Positions 10,624 through 19,094 of a DNA stretch of 64,000 nt are shown piece by piece. Within the stretch, counting starts at the first letter, position 1. Each line of letters begins with the position of its first letter. This stretch comes from Blautia sp. XA-2221 (lineage in GTDB: Bacteria > Bacillota > Clostridia > Lachnospirales > Lachnospiraceae): positions 1 to 64,000 of the forward strand of contig NZ_JAJQXX010000006.1 in the NCBI RefSeq assembly GCF_028767025.1. Reading direction: 5' to 3'. A model generated the notes under the pieces. That model made no database searches. It was given only the letters and a program-made list of their open reading frames with translations, and was not told the DNA's origin. Made by a program: the position numbers and the translations under genes.

Positions 10624-10651
10624 AGCATCTCTTCGGAGGTGCTTTCTTTTT
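10624..10651 (+). terminator. Intrinsic terminator before portal gene
   Basis: The stem AGCATCTC/GAGGTGCT closes a TTCG tetraloop (10624-10643) and runs into TTTCTTTTT. It separates the flavodoxin gene from the phage portal gene. Confidence 0.75.
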
Positions 10652-10673
10652 ACCCATTTTTAAGGAGGAGCCC

Positions 10674-11912
10674 ATGAATCTCAAATCCATTTTAGGTATC
10701 CGGGGAGCGAGGGATAAGCCGAAAGCTAGCTACGGCGGTTCTGCTTATTCCTTTTTCTTTGGAAGAAGCACCAGCGGGAAAACGGTAAATGAGCGGACTG
10801 CCATGCAAACCACGGCGGTGTATTCCTGTGTGCGGATTCTTTCAGAAGCAGTGGCATCATTGCCGATTCATGTTTACCGTTATACAGATAACGGAAAAGA
10901 ACGGGTATACACCCATCCACTGTATCATCTGCTCCATGACGAGCCGAATCCGGAGATGACTTCCTTTGTATTTCGGGAAACGTTGATGAGCTATCTTCTG
11001 GTGTGGGGCAACGCCTATGCACAGATCATCCGTGACGGGAATGGAAAGGTGCTGGCTTTGTATCCGCTCCTGCCGGATAAGATGGAGGCAGAGTGGGATG
11101 AGCATGGACAGCTTTATTATATTTATACCCGGAACAGTGATGAGAATCCCAACTTTAAAGAATACGGCAGAGTGTATCTCAGAGAGCAGGATGTGCTTCA
11201 CATTCCGGGGCTTGGATTTGACGGACTGGTAGGATATTCCCCCATTGCCATGGCAAAGAATGTGGTGGGAATGACGCTGGCCTGTGAGGAATACGGGGCT
11301 TCTTTCTTTGAGAACGGAGCAAATCCCGGAGGTGTTCTGGAGCATCCGGGTGTGCTGAAAGACCCGGCAAAGGTCAGGGAAAGCTGGCAGTCGGTGTACG
11401 GCGGCAGCAGGAACGCCGGGAAGGTGGCTGTGCTGGAGGAGGGGATGAAGTACCAGCAGATCGGCATCCCGCCGGAGGAAGCACAGTTTCTGGAAACAAG
11501 GAAGTTCCAGATTAATGAGATTGCAAGGCTGTACCGGATTCCGCCTCACATGGTGGGAGATTTGGATAAATCCAGTTTTTCCAATATCGAGCAGCAGTCT
11601 CTGGAGTTTGTGAAGTACACCTTAGACCCGTGGGTAATCCGGTGGGAGCAGTCTTTGCAGAGGACGCTGCTTCTGCCGCAGGAGAAGCAGGAGTATTTCA
11701 TCAAGCTTAATGTGGATGGGCTTCTCCGTGGGGATTACCAGAGCCGGATGAACGGGTATTCCGTAGGACGGCAGAATGGATGGCTGTCAACGAATGATAT
11801 TCGGGAGATGGAGGATATGAACCTGATTCCGAAAGAGGAGGGCGGAGATCTGTACCTGATCAACGGAAATATGACAAAACTGAAGGATGCCGGGTCATTT
11901 TATGTGGAGTAA
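10674..11912 (+). CDS. Phage portal protein, HK97 type
   Basis: A 412-residue portal protein, the dodecameric ring at the capsid vertex through which DNA enters. The N-terminal region T-A-V-Y-S-C-V-R-I-L-S-E-A-V-A and the central R-I-P-P-H-M-V-G...S-S-F-S-N-I-E-Q are diagnostic of the HK97-like Phage_portal family. Length is close to normal and no break is visible. ATG 10674 follows AAGGAGGA at good spacing; an in-frame ATG at 10587 would run through the terminator hairpin. It is one of the few intact genes of the prophage remnant. Terminase precedes it only as a fused fragment, and the protease after it is truncated. Confidence 0.92.
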   Translation: MNLKSILGIRGARDKPKASYGGSAYSFFFGRSTSGKTVNERTAMQTTAVYSCVRILSEAVASLPIHVYRYTDNGKERVYTHPLYHLLHDEPNPEMTSFVFRETLMSYLLVWGNAYAQIIRDGNGKVLALYPLLPDKMEAEWDEHGQLYYIYTRNSDENPNFKEYGRVYLREQDVLHIPGLGFDGLVGYSPIAMAKNVVGMTLACEEYGASFFENGANPGGVLEHPGVLKDPAKVRESWQSVYGGSRNAGKVAVLEEGMKYQQIGIPPEEAQFLETRKFQINEIARLYRIPPHMVGDLDKSSFSNIEQQSLEFVKYTLDPWVIRWEQSLQRTLLLPQEKQEYFIKLNVDGLLRGDYQSRMNGYSVGRQNGWLSTNDIREMEDMNLIPKEEGGDLYLINGNMTKLKDAGSFYVE

Positions 11913-11989
11913 GTGATTATGTGTAGATGCACATAAAATTTTTGCGGGAAAAGGCAGTGAGGCGGAAAATAAAATAGCAAAGCAATAGG

Positions 11990-12031
11990 AGCCAACAGGT
12001 GAAGGAAAAATCATCTGCTGGCTTTCTTTTT
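11990..12031 (+). terminator. Hairpin with T-tract between portal and protease
   Basis: AGCCAACAG pairs imperfectly with CTGCTGGCT (11990-12023), followed by TTTCTTTTT. It looks like an intrinsic terminator or attenuator just before the protease remnant. Confidence 0.5.
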
Positions 12032-12058
12032 GCAAAAAAGCAGGAAGCGAGGACAGGA

Positions 12059-12376
12059 ATGAAGCGGAAGTTTTGGAACTGGGTAAGAAATGAGGCAGAA
12101 GAGGAACGGACTCTGGTATTGAACGGACAGATTTCCGATGAGACATGGTTCGGGGATGAGGTGACTCCGAAGCTGTTTCAAAAAGAGCTGGATGCCGGGG
12201 CAGGAAACATCACGGTCTGGATCAATTCTCCGGGAGGAGATGTGTTTGCGGCGGCACAGATTTACAACATGCTGATGGAGTACAGCAGGAACCGATACCA
12301 GTTGACTCATCTTCTGGAGAAAGGTCATGCGAAGCGTGGAGGCGGAAGGGTGCGGGCGATAACATCCTTGGGCTGA
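12059..12376 (+). pseudogene. Truncated ClpP-like prohead protease
   Basis: A frame of 105 residues whose first 75 or so match the N-terminus of phage head-maturation proteases of the ClpP family (L-N-G-Q-I-S, I-T-V-W-I-N-S-P-G-G-D-V-F-A-A-A-Q-I-Y-N-M-L). The catalytic Ser and His come later in the family and are absent here. After about residue 77 the sequence becomes basic and unrelated (H-A-K-R-G-G-G-R-V-R). The next gene starts six bases on in another frame and is itself missing its 5' end, so one deletion removed the rest of the head genes. It should be inactive. Confidence 0.82.
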
Positions 12377-12381
12377 ATCCC

Positions 12382-13662
12382 ATGGGTATTTTTTACTGTG
12401 AGGCGGAATATTCCACGGGAATGGTATGGACGGGAACACTCCTTCCAATCTGCCCCAACATGATTGGCGGTATCCTGCTGTTTCCCAAAGCACTGGAGGA
12501 AAATGTGGATAACATTTATGTGCAGTCAGATAATCTCCCGGTGGCCTATGCTTCCAACAATGTCAATTCCACAGCGAATACGGCAAGGGGAAGCCTGAAC
12601 CTGACAGAGAGCAAGAAGCTGGATAACGGCTACAAGTTTGTGTGGGAATTTACTCCAAGCCAGGGGAACGGCACCATTGCGGCGGTGGCTCTTACCAGCG
12701 CTTTGGGAGGGCAGAACGGATTTGGGAGCCTTGTGGGTGATGCCAGCACATTTTTACAGTTAAAGGCGGTAGATATCGGTTCTCTTGGCGCGGCGAAGCA
12801 GGTAATCCTGTTTGGTGCCGTGGAGGTGGATTTTGAAAAGAACCTGCTGTATTCCATGACATTTAAAAATTCCAGTGTGTGTATCAAAAAGGTAAGGATG
12901 CCGATCTTCAGTATCTGGCTTAATGAAAAGCTGGATGACAGCACGTTTACCGTACTGGAGGATAAGGCAGTTGCAGCTTCCACGTTCCGGTTTCTGGGAG
13001 ATTATACGCTGTATGGGGAATTTATGGATGGGAAAGACGGGTACTGGTATGGACTTTCCAATGAAGGAAATTCTTCGGGAAACACCACAATGGTCTGGGT
13101 GAAAATATCCAAAGAGGATTATTCTATCACAGAGGGCGAATGGACGCTGTCCAACGCAAAGCTGATGCCAGTAGGAGAGCGGGATGAAACGGCAACTTAT
13201 CCAGAGCGTATTGTTCAATGTTGTATGAGGAGTGGCTTTCTGTATGTACCAGCTTATAACAAAAAGGGGATTTATAAGATCAACACCGCAAATTCTGCAG
13301 ATGTGACGCTGATTGAGTTTGGATTTACGTCCAAATGGAAGCCTCTGTGTGACACCGGAAGCTGTGAGGTCTATATGACACTGATCGGAGATTTGATTGT
13401 GGCAGGGGATTTTCAGGTCACAGCGGAGGATACAGTCATCCGCACACAGGGCAGCTTCCGGCTGAATGATGCGGCAACACCGCTCTTTCAGTATAAAAAT
13501 TTTCTGGTGGGATGGGGCGGCAGTTATGGAAGTGAATACCGTACCATGTATCTGCTCACGCCGTATCTGGCAACTATCAATAACCTTTCTTCGGCGGTGG
13601 TGAAAACCGTGGACAAGACCATGAAGATCACCTATACGCTGACGGAAGAGGAAAACGTATAA
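12382..13662 (+). CDS. Phage tail or appendage protein, 5'-truncated
   Basis: A 426-residue frame rich in β-strand, Gly, Ser and Asn, with the look of a phage minor structural or tail-surface protein (G-S-L-N-L-T-E-S-K-K-L-D-N-G-Y, A-A-V-A-L-T-S-A-L-G-G-Q-N-G-F-G). There is no ribosome site at ATG 12382, and the same frame stays open upstream with plausible phage protein sequence (D-N-I-L-G-L-N-P just before the Met). That frame enters the protease fragment, so the true N-terminus was lost at a deletion junction between about 12280 and 12358. The 3' end is intact and a terminator follows. I cannot assign a specific tail role. Confidence 0.7.
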   Translation: MGIFYCEAEYSTGMVWTGTLLPICPNMIGGILLFPKALEENVDNIYVQSDNLPVAYASNNVNSTANTARGSLNLTESKKLDNGYKFVWEFTPSQGNGTIAAVALTSALGGQNGFGSLVGDASTFLQLKAVDIGSLGAAKQVILFGAVEVDFEKNLLYSMTFKNSSVCIKKVRMPIFSIWLNEKLDDSTFTVLEDKAVAASTFRFLGDYTLYGEFMDGKDGYWYGLSNEGNSSGNTTMVWVKISKEDYSITEGEWTLSNAKLMPVGERDETATYPERIVQCCMRSGFLYVPAYNKKGIYKINTANSADVTLIEFGFTSKWKPLCDTGSCEVYMTLIGDLIVAGDFQVTAEDTVIRTQGSFRLNDAATPLFQYKNFLVGWGGSYGSEYRTMYLLTPYLATINNLSSAVVKTVDKTMKITYTLTEEENV

Positions 13663-13682
13663 ATGAATCAGGGATAAGGGCG

Positions 13683-13709
13683 GCGGCTTTTCGGAGCAGG
13701 CCGCTTTTT
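13683..13709 (+). terminator. Intrinsic terminator after tail gene
   Basis: GCGGC/GCCGC stem (13683-13704) with a 12-base loop and a TTTTT tract. Confidence 0.65.
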
Positions 13710-13740
13710 CCATATAAAAAAGAAAGAGAGGGATTCTTCT

Positions 13741-14148
13741 ATGAAAGAATTTGTCAATGTGATGCAGTGTGGGTTTGCGGCCGTAGGCGGTTTCTTCGGC
13801 TGGTTTGTAGGCGGTCTGGACGGGTTTATCTATGCACTGGTGGTATTTGTGGTGGTGGATTACCTGACCGGGCTGATGGCTGCGGCGGTGGAGAAGAAGC
13901 TGTCCAGTGAGGTGGGGTTCAAAGGAATTTTTAAGAAGGTAGTGATTTTCTGTCTGGTGGCATTGGGACACATCATTGACTGCTATGTCATTCAGGACGG
14001 GAGTGTGCTGAGAACGGCAGTCATTTTCTTCTACCTGTCCAATGAGGGGATTTCCATTTTGGAAAATGCATCCCGCATTGGGCTTCCGGTACCGGAGAAG
14101 CTGAAAATGGTGCTGGAGCAGTTACACAAGGAGAAAGAGGAAAAGTAG
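13741..14148 (+). CDS. Phage holin, toxin-secretion/TcdE-like family
   Basis: A 135-residue membrane protein with three or so hydrophobic segments (about residues 12-48, 60-80 and 92-105), the motif V-V-D-Y-L-T-G-L and a charged C-terminal tail. This is the Phage_holin_4 family (Cph1/TcdE/BlyA). Holins open the cytoplasmic membrane at a set time so the endolysin can reach the wall. The amidase gene follows 242 bp downstream, the expected lysis pair. Length and features appear complete. Confidence 0.9.
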   Translation: MKEFVNVMQCGFAAVGGFFGWFVGGLDGFIYALVVFVVVDYLTGLMAAAVEKKLSSEVGFKGIFKKVVIFCLVALGHIIDCYVIQDGSVLRTAVIFFYLSNEGISILENASRIGLPVPEKLKMVLEQLHKEKEEK

Positions 14149-14229
14149 AAATCGGGCAAGGCAGAGGAAATCAGGAAAAGCGAATAGAAAAGCAGGAGTG
14201 GGCATTGGCGGAAAAGCTGGTGCCTTTTT

Positions 14230-14260
14230 TGTATGATAGAAACTTCGTTATCTATCATAC
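14230..14260. repeat. Short inverted repeat in lysis intergenic region
   Basis: GTATGATAG and CTATCATAC flank a 12-base spacer between holin and endolysin genes. No T-tract follows. It could be an operator or a transcript structure; nothing more can be said. Confidence 0.45.
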
Positions 14261-14329
14261 AAAACGCTCTGCGAGGATCGCACTGCGGCGGTGCGGAATC
14301 ATGTCACTGATGTGACCCGCCGCAGGCGT

Positions 14330-14357
14330 AGAATCCTGCAGTGGCAGGATTCTTTTT
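14330..14357 (+). terminator. Intrinsic terminator between holin and endolysin
   Basis: AGAATCCTGC and GCAGGATTCT pair perfectly around AGTG, followed by TTTT. It lies only 34 bp before the endolysin start. Confidence 0.8.
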
Positions 14358-14390
14358 CAACGTCAAAATCAGAAAGAGAGGTCAGGGAAT

Positions 14391-15968
14391 ATGAAGCTGA
14401 TTCAGAATTATCTTACGAAGTCTGACTGTTACCAGTCTGGAAGAAAAATTACAGTGAAAGGACTGATGATTCATTCCGTTGGCTGTCCGCAGCCGAAGGC
14501 ATCTGCATTTATGAATAACTGGAATAAGAGTGGGGCAAATGCCTGTGTCCATGCCATTGTGGAACCGGACGGGGATGTGTATCAGATTCTGCCGTGGAAC
14601 CACAGAGGCTGGCACTGCGGCGGTGTCGGGAACAACACTCATATCGGAGTGGAACTGACGGAGCCGTCTACCATCCGTTATACAGGCGGAGCGAACTGGA
14701 CGGAGACCGGGGATGGGAGCAATACAAAGAAGCATGTGCTTGCGACCTACAAGTATGCAGTGGAACTGTTTGCCTATCTTTGTAAACAGTATAAGCTGAA
14801 TCCATTAGCGGATGGTGTGATCATCAGCCACAGTGAGGGATGTAAAAGAGGGATTGCCAGTAATCGCGGGGATGTGGAGCATATCTGGAACCGATTTGGA
14901 CTGACGATGGCACAGTTTCGTAAGGATATCAAAGCAAAGATGAACGGTGGTGCGGATTCCGGGAATGGTTCAGACACCTCCTCTTATACGAAGATTATGG
15001 GAAAATCCGTGGCGACTGTAGAGCAGATGCGGGCGTATATCAGGAAGAAAAATCTGTCCGTGGAACAGTCCGTATTGGATATGATTCCGCTGTATCTTTC
15101 CGAGGGAGAGGCAGAAGGTGTGAGAGGGGATATTTCTTTTGCCCAGTCCTGTCTGGAAACGGGAAACTTTGGGTTCAGCCAGAGTGCGGTCATGTTGGAA
15201 CAGAATAATTTTGCCGGGATGGGTGTGACACAGAATGGCATGAAAGGGCTGTCCTTTGAAACACCGCAGATGGGAATCCGGTGTCAGGTTCAGCACTTAA
15301 AAGCCTATGCCTGTGAGGATGGTTTGAAGAATGAGAATATCGATCCACGTTTCAGATATGTTACAAGAGATTCTGCCCCTTATGTGGAATGGCTGGGGAT
15401 TCAGGAAAATCCGCAGGGGAAAGGCTGGGCGGCAGGAGCTGGATATGGTGCAAAGATTCTTACGATTTTGAAGAATATCATTGGGGATGCAGGAAATTCG
15501 TCTGGGAACGAGGAGAAGCCAGAGCAGCCTGTCAAGCCGCTTTCCGGGTTTGTGAAGGTGTTCTATAAAGGGAAAGACGGACTGAATGTACGGACAGCAC
15601 CATGTATGGGGGGTAACGTAGACCAGGTGGTATTTGACGGTATTTACACGGTGGTAGGAATCAGTGCAGACGGACAGTGGTACAAGCTGAAATCTGGGCT
15701 GTATATCACCACGGGAAAAGAGTATGTGCAGTTCATGGAGAAGCTGCCGGAAATGTCTTCCTATATGGTAAAGGTTAATATTCCAGATTTGAACATTCGA
15801 AAGGGCCCCGGAACGGATCATGCAAGAACAGGGCAGTTCACGGGAGTGGGTGTATTTACCATTGTGGAAGAAGCGGAGGGGAAAGGTGCTTCCAAGTGGG
15901 GGCTGCTGAAATCCTATCAGAAGGAACGCAATGGATGGATTGCGTTGGATTATGCGGTGAGGGTGTAA
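14391..15968 (+). CDS. Phage endolysin: amidase, glucosaminidase, two SH3
   Basis: A 525-residue modular lysin. Residues about 15-190 are an N-acetylmuramoyl-L-alanine amidase domain of the Amidase_2/PGRP type (G-L-M-I-H-S-V-G, N-T-H-I-G-V-E, S-H-S-E-G). Residues about 205-370 are a glucosaminidase-type domain (S-F-A-Q-S-C-L-E-T-G-N-F-G-F). Two bacterial SH3-like domains follow (about 385-450 with L-N-V-R-T-A-P and 455-525 with L-N-I-R-K-G-P-G), which would bind the wall. It cuts both the peptide and the sugar backbone of peptidoglycan. It pairs with the holin upstream and looks intact. Two catalytic domains in one lysin are seen in Clostridia phages. Confidence 0.9.
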   Translation: MKLIQNYLTKSDCYQSGRKITVKGLMIHSVGCPQPKASAFMNNWNKSGANACVHAIVEPDGDVYQILPWNHRGWHCGGVGNNTHIGVELTEPSTIRYTGGANWTETGDGSNTKKHVLATYKYAVELFAYLCKQYKLNPLADGVIISHSEGCKRGIASNRGDVEHIWNRFGLTMAQFRKDIKAKMNGGADSGNGSDTSSYTKIMGKSVATVEQMRAYIRKKNLSVEQSVLDMIPLYLSEGEAEGVRGDISFAQSCLETGNFGFSQSAVMLEQNNFAGMGVTQNGMKGLSFETPQMGIRCQVQHLKAYACEDGLKNENIDPRFRYVTRDSAPYVEWLGIQENPQGKGWAAGAGYGAKILTILKNIIGDAGNSSGNEEKPEQPVKPLSGFVKVFYKGKDGLNVRTAPCMGGNVDQVVFDGIYTVVGISADGQWYKLKSGLYITTGKEYVQFMEKLPEMSSYMVKVNIPDLNIRKGPGTDHARTGQFTGVGVFTIVEEAEGKGASKWGLLKSYQKERNGWIALDYAVRV

Positions 15969-16070
15969 GGAATCTACAATGTTTGATCATCTGTCAGTTA
16001 CAGCCGGAGTTTTCTCCGGCATACATACCGGTTCAGAGGTATGAATCCAGAAAAGACCAGGAGGCAGATT

Positions 16071-16388
16071 ATGACATTGCAGGAATTGGAAGCAATGAGA
16101 AAGGTGGATGTAACAAAGGCTGAAAAAGAGAGCCTTGTAGATATTCGTGAGATTACGGTGGATAAGGAACTTCCTGTGGAAGAAAGAATACGGGATTTTA
16201 TGGATAAAGTGAAGAATCCATACTGTTTCCGGGTGGGTTCTGTTGCAGTAAAAGTGGCCTTTACAAAAGATGGCGGCAGCTTCGAGGAGCGGTTTGAGAA
16301 AATGCTGGCAGGGCTATATGGTACGTGCAATTCCATCTCGTATGTTGTATACTTTGATTATCCATTTGGATACCTCCTATGCTTTTGA
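16071..16388 (+). pseudogene. DUF6870-family small protein, 3' end lost
   Basis: From ATG 16071 (AGGAGG at 16060) the first 82 residues match DUF6870, a small protein often encoded directly before large serine recombinases in Lachnospiraceae phages and mobile elements (S-L-V-D-I-R-E-I, K-N-P-Y-C-F-R-V-G, V-K-V-A-F). After F-E-K-M-L-A-G-L, at about 16315, the frame runs into the antisense of an IS200 transposase start and ends by chance at 16388. Family members normally end close to this point, so only the tail is gone. Function is unknown. Confidence 0.65.
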
Positions 16389-16490
16389 TATGACCTGCGA
16401 AACCAATATCATTATAGCATAGGAGTTTTTTTATACTCTAGGTAACGCTACGGCTTTGCCTCGGCCCCCATTTCAAATGGGGGATATATA
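16314..16490 (-). mobile_element. IS200-type element, left-end and tnpA stub
   Basis: On the minus strand, AGGAGG is followed by ATG at 16365-16363 and M-D-N-Q-S-I-Q-H-T-R-W-N-C-T-Y-H-I, the classic N-terminus of an IS200 TnpA (Y1 HUH transposase). After 17 residues it breaks at about 16314 into the DUF6870 gene. Upstream on the same strand are a TATAAT-like -10, the inverted repeat CTCCTATGC/GCATAGGAG (16374-16425) and a 9-bp hairpin (16465-16483), consistent with the element's structured left end. The catalytic domain and right end are deleted, so it cannot move by itself. Confidence 0.72.
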
Positions 16491-17112
16491 TATTATTCAT
16501 TATTCCGTCATAATCTGTCCATACTGCGGGCTTCGGCTGCGTCCCGGAAAGACGGAGAATAATTACATGATATGCCCGACAGGGAGGCATCACAAAGAAA
16601 GTCAGTGCCGGAATGTGAGGATTCGGAAGAAAGTGGCAGAGGCCACACTTCTGGAACTGGTAAGGAATCAGGCAGAACTGCTGATAGATGCGGAGAAGAT
16701 TCTGAAAGAGAAGCAGAAGAAACGGAAAGAAAAACCGGGAATGGATGTGGAACTTCTGAAATCGGAAATGAAGAAACTGGATGCAGGGAAAATTTCGGAT
16801 TACGAAAAGTATCGGGAAGGAAAGCTTACAAGGGAAGCATTTCTGGAGAAGAAAAAGACTCTGGATGCAAGGAAAGAAGAACTTACCAGTCTTATGGAAG
16901 AGGCAGAGGAAAATGCAGTTGCAGAGGATATGGGGAGCCGTGAGTTTGAGGAGGCTTTCCATATCTGTGAATATGCCGGACTGGAAACTTTTGATAAAAG
17001 TGTGATTGCTTCCCTGATTTCCAGTGCAAAGGTAATGGGGGAAGACAGGCTGGAAGTGACGTGGAAAAATCAGGATATTTATGAGAAGATTTTTGAAAAT
17101 ATCCGGTCATGA
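16456..17112 (+). pseudogene. Large serine recombinase, C-terminal fragment
   Basis: The last 200 or so residues of a phage-type large serine recombinase: zinc ribbon (I-C-P-Y-C-G-L-R-L-R-P...C-P-T-G-R-H-H-K) followed by a long basic coiled coil (about residues 60-160) and the typical end L-I-S-S-A-K-V...V-T-W-K-N-Q-D. The N-terminal catalytic domain with its serine is missing. Real homology begins at about 16510; the first 17 codons come from the insertion-sequence end. This was probably the prophage's integrase, so the element has lost its own means of excision. Confidence 0.85.
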
Positions 17113-17166
17113 TATGGTATAATAAGGGTGTCCGTCCGAGGGCGGGCATCCGGAAAGGAATTGGAT

Positions 17167-17874
17167 ATGATATACATAACGGGTGATACCCACGGACAAT
17201 TTGGGCGAATTGAGGAATTTTGTGAACGGCAGAAGACCAGCCGTGAAGATATATTAATTATACTTGGAGATGCAGGGATAAATTTCAGCGGACAGAAACA
17301 GGATAGTTTAAAGAAAAGATTTCTGGAATCCCTGCCGATTACACTTTTCTGCATTCATGGGAATCATGAGCAGAGACCTTATACGATAGACAGCTATAAA
17401 GAAAAAAGCTGGCATGGCGGTAAGGTTTATTATGAAGAAGAATACCCGCATCTGCTCTTTGCGAAAGATGGGGAAGTGTTTGAGCTGGATGGGAAGCAGG
17501 CTATTGTCATGGGCGGAGCATACAGTATTGATAAGATGTTCCGGCTGATTTACGGATATGGCTGGTGGGAAGATGAACAGCCGTCAGAGGAAATAAAGCA
17601 GTATGTGGAAGCTCAGTTGGATAAGCTGGGATGGAAAGTGGATGTAGTGCTGAGTCATACCACACCATTGAAATATGAGCCGGTGGAAGTGTTCCTGACG
17701 GGGGGTGACCAGAGCAAAGTGGATAAGTCTACGGAAGTGTGGTTGGATGGGATTGAAGATAGGCTGGAATATCAGAAGTGGTATTGCGGGCATTATCATA
17801 CGGAGAAGAAGGTTGACAGGGTGGAGATAATGTTTGAGAATTTTGATGTGTTTTGTGAATGTGTGGTTGAATAA
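17167..17874 (+). CDS. Metallophosphoesterase
   Basis: A 235-residue calcineurin-like phosphoesterase with all motifs in order: G-D-T-H-G, L-G-D-A-G, H-G-N-H-E, S-H-T-T-P and C-G-H-Y-H. Such enzymes use a two-metal centre to cleave phosphomono- or diesters; RNA ends, cyclic nucleotides and protein phosphates are all possible. ATG 17167 is preferred to an in-frame start at 17128 because AAAGGA lies just before it. A TATAAT-like -10 at about 17118 may start the transcript. It begins an AT-richer block and is followed 28 bp later by a cysteine-rich gene, so the two may work together. Confidence 0.87.
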   Translation: MIYITGDTHGQFGRIEEFCERQKTSREDILIILGDAGINFSGQKQDSLKKRFLESLPITLFCIHGNHEQRPYTIDSYKEKSWHGGKVYYEEEYPHLLFAKDGEVFELDGKQAIVMGGAYSIDKMFRLIYGYGWWEDEQPSEEIKQYVEAQLDKLGWKVDVVLSHTTPLKYEPVEVFLTGGDQSKVDKSTEVWLDGIEDRLEYQKWYCGHYHTEKKVDRVEIMFENFDVFCECVVE

Positions 17875-17902
17875 TATGGGATGATAGCCGGAGGTGAGAA
17901 GG

Positions 17903-19054
17903 ATGAAATTATGTATGACATGCAAAACTTGTGAATTTGGTTTTTGTAGAGAAAATACAGATAATAGTAAATGTGAATACAGTGGCGAAATAGTACCAGA
18001 AGATAAAGGATGTGACGCATGGGGCGCATCATTGGAGTATTTTTCAGAAATCACTCAAAATGCTCCATGGTATATTAAAGAACCATACGACAGATGTCAA
18101 ATAAATTATAGACAATTCTTGGATTTTTTACAAAAGGATGGAGATGGGGTAGGAATTGAAATCAACATTTATGATGCCATTGAAAGGATTTATGGATTAA
18201 CACCATGGGAACTGGCTGGGGTGTTAGATGTATCTATAGGGGTAATTGGATATGCCAGATGTCGGGGAACAATAGCTAAGAGAAAGAAACCGTTTTCAAG
18301 CAGATTACATATTCCAGAGAGATTTTTTGATAAGTTCTTATCTACAGAACTTGATGCACTGAAAAAATATAAAGAGGAATTCTATGAGTTTTATGGAAGT
18401 GAAATGGTAGAAAAACTTAAACAAAATGGCATCAATGCAATGGATGAAAAATTCCAAAGAGAAATTGCTATTGATAAAATTAGAAATGAAAGATACCGAG
18501 AGGAAAATCAATACAAATATCAGTACAAGGAGAAAAATAAAATGTATCATGATTTATCAGATGATTATAAATCCAGGGATTATGTAGTGGCGATAACACT
18601 GAAAGAAGGGAATTATTTCGGAAATATATTTTATGAATATGGTTCTGGTGAATATGGCTTATCTGTTACAATAATGAGTGATATATTAGAATTTATTGAA
18701 AATCTTAGTTGTGAAGAGATTGATGAATTAAATGAAGAAGGGCTATTAAACAATAACATAGGTTTGAAATCGGATATTAATGGAAAAGAGATTCACTTTG
18801 AATTAAGAAATGAAAATGGTGATGTCTTAAAGAAGACAGTATTTGAGGAAGAATTACAGAAATATATTGTGGGATATGAGATGATTAGATGTGATGGACA
18901 CGGAATGAAAAAAGAACGAAGGAAATGTATTTCTTGTAAAAACTTTCAACCAATAGAGGGATGTGCAAAAGGAAATTGTTCTGCTAGAGGAGATGTGGTT
19001 CAAAGGAGCAGAATTATATGTGCTTTTGATTATGTTCCGATAGAAAATGAATAG
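17903..19054 (+). CDS. Unknown protein with two terminal Cys clusters
   Basis: A 383-residue protein I cannot assign. The N-terminus (C-M-T-C-K-T-C-E-F-G-F-C, then C-E-Y-S-G and G-C-D-A-W) and the C-terminus (C-I-S-C-K-N, G-C-A-K-G-N-C-S-A-R-G, I-C-A-F-D-Y) carry two similar cysteine clusters, probably zinc- or iron-binding. The centre (about residues 95-150) resembles a phage-type helix-turn-helix (L-T-P-W-E-L-A-G-V-L-D-V-S...R-G-T-I-A-K-R). A DNA- or RNA-binding role is an inference. ATG 17903 is preferred to GTG 17894 since GGAGGTGAGAAGG fits it. The gene is markedly AT-rich and follows the phosphoesterase. Confidence 0.7.
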   Translation: MKLCMTCKTCEFGFCRENTDNSKCEYSGEIVPEDKGCDAWGASLEYFSEITQNAPWYIKEPYDRCQINYRQFLDFLQKDGDGVGIEINIYDAIERIYGLTPWELAGVLDVSIGVIGYARCRGTIAKRKKPFSSRLHIPERFFDKFLSTELDALKKYKEEFYEFYGSEMVEKLKQNGINAMDEKFQREIAIDKIRNERYREENQYKYQYKEKNKMYHDLSDDYKSRDYVVAITLKEGNYFGNIFYEYGSGEYGLSVTIMSDILEFIENLSCEEIDELNEEGLLNNNIGLKSDINGKEIHFELRNENGDVLKKTVFEEELQKYIVGYEMIRCDGHGMKKERRKCISCKNFQPIEGCAKGNCSARGDVVQRSRIICAFDYVPIENE

Positions 19055-19094
19055 TTGAAATTTGAACCAAAGATTATATAAAAATAGGAGATTT

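Noticed and set aside
12760-13971. A 403-codon open frame antisense to the tail and holin genes
   Set aside because: It crosses two real genes and a terminator, and its sequence (His-, Arg- and Gln-rich) looks like antisense translation.
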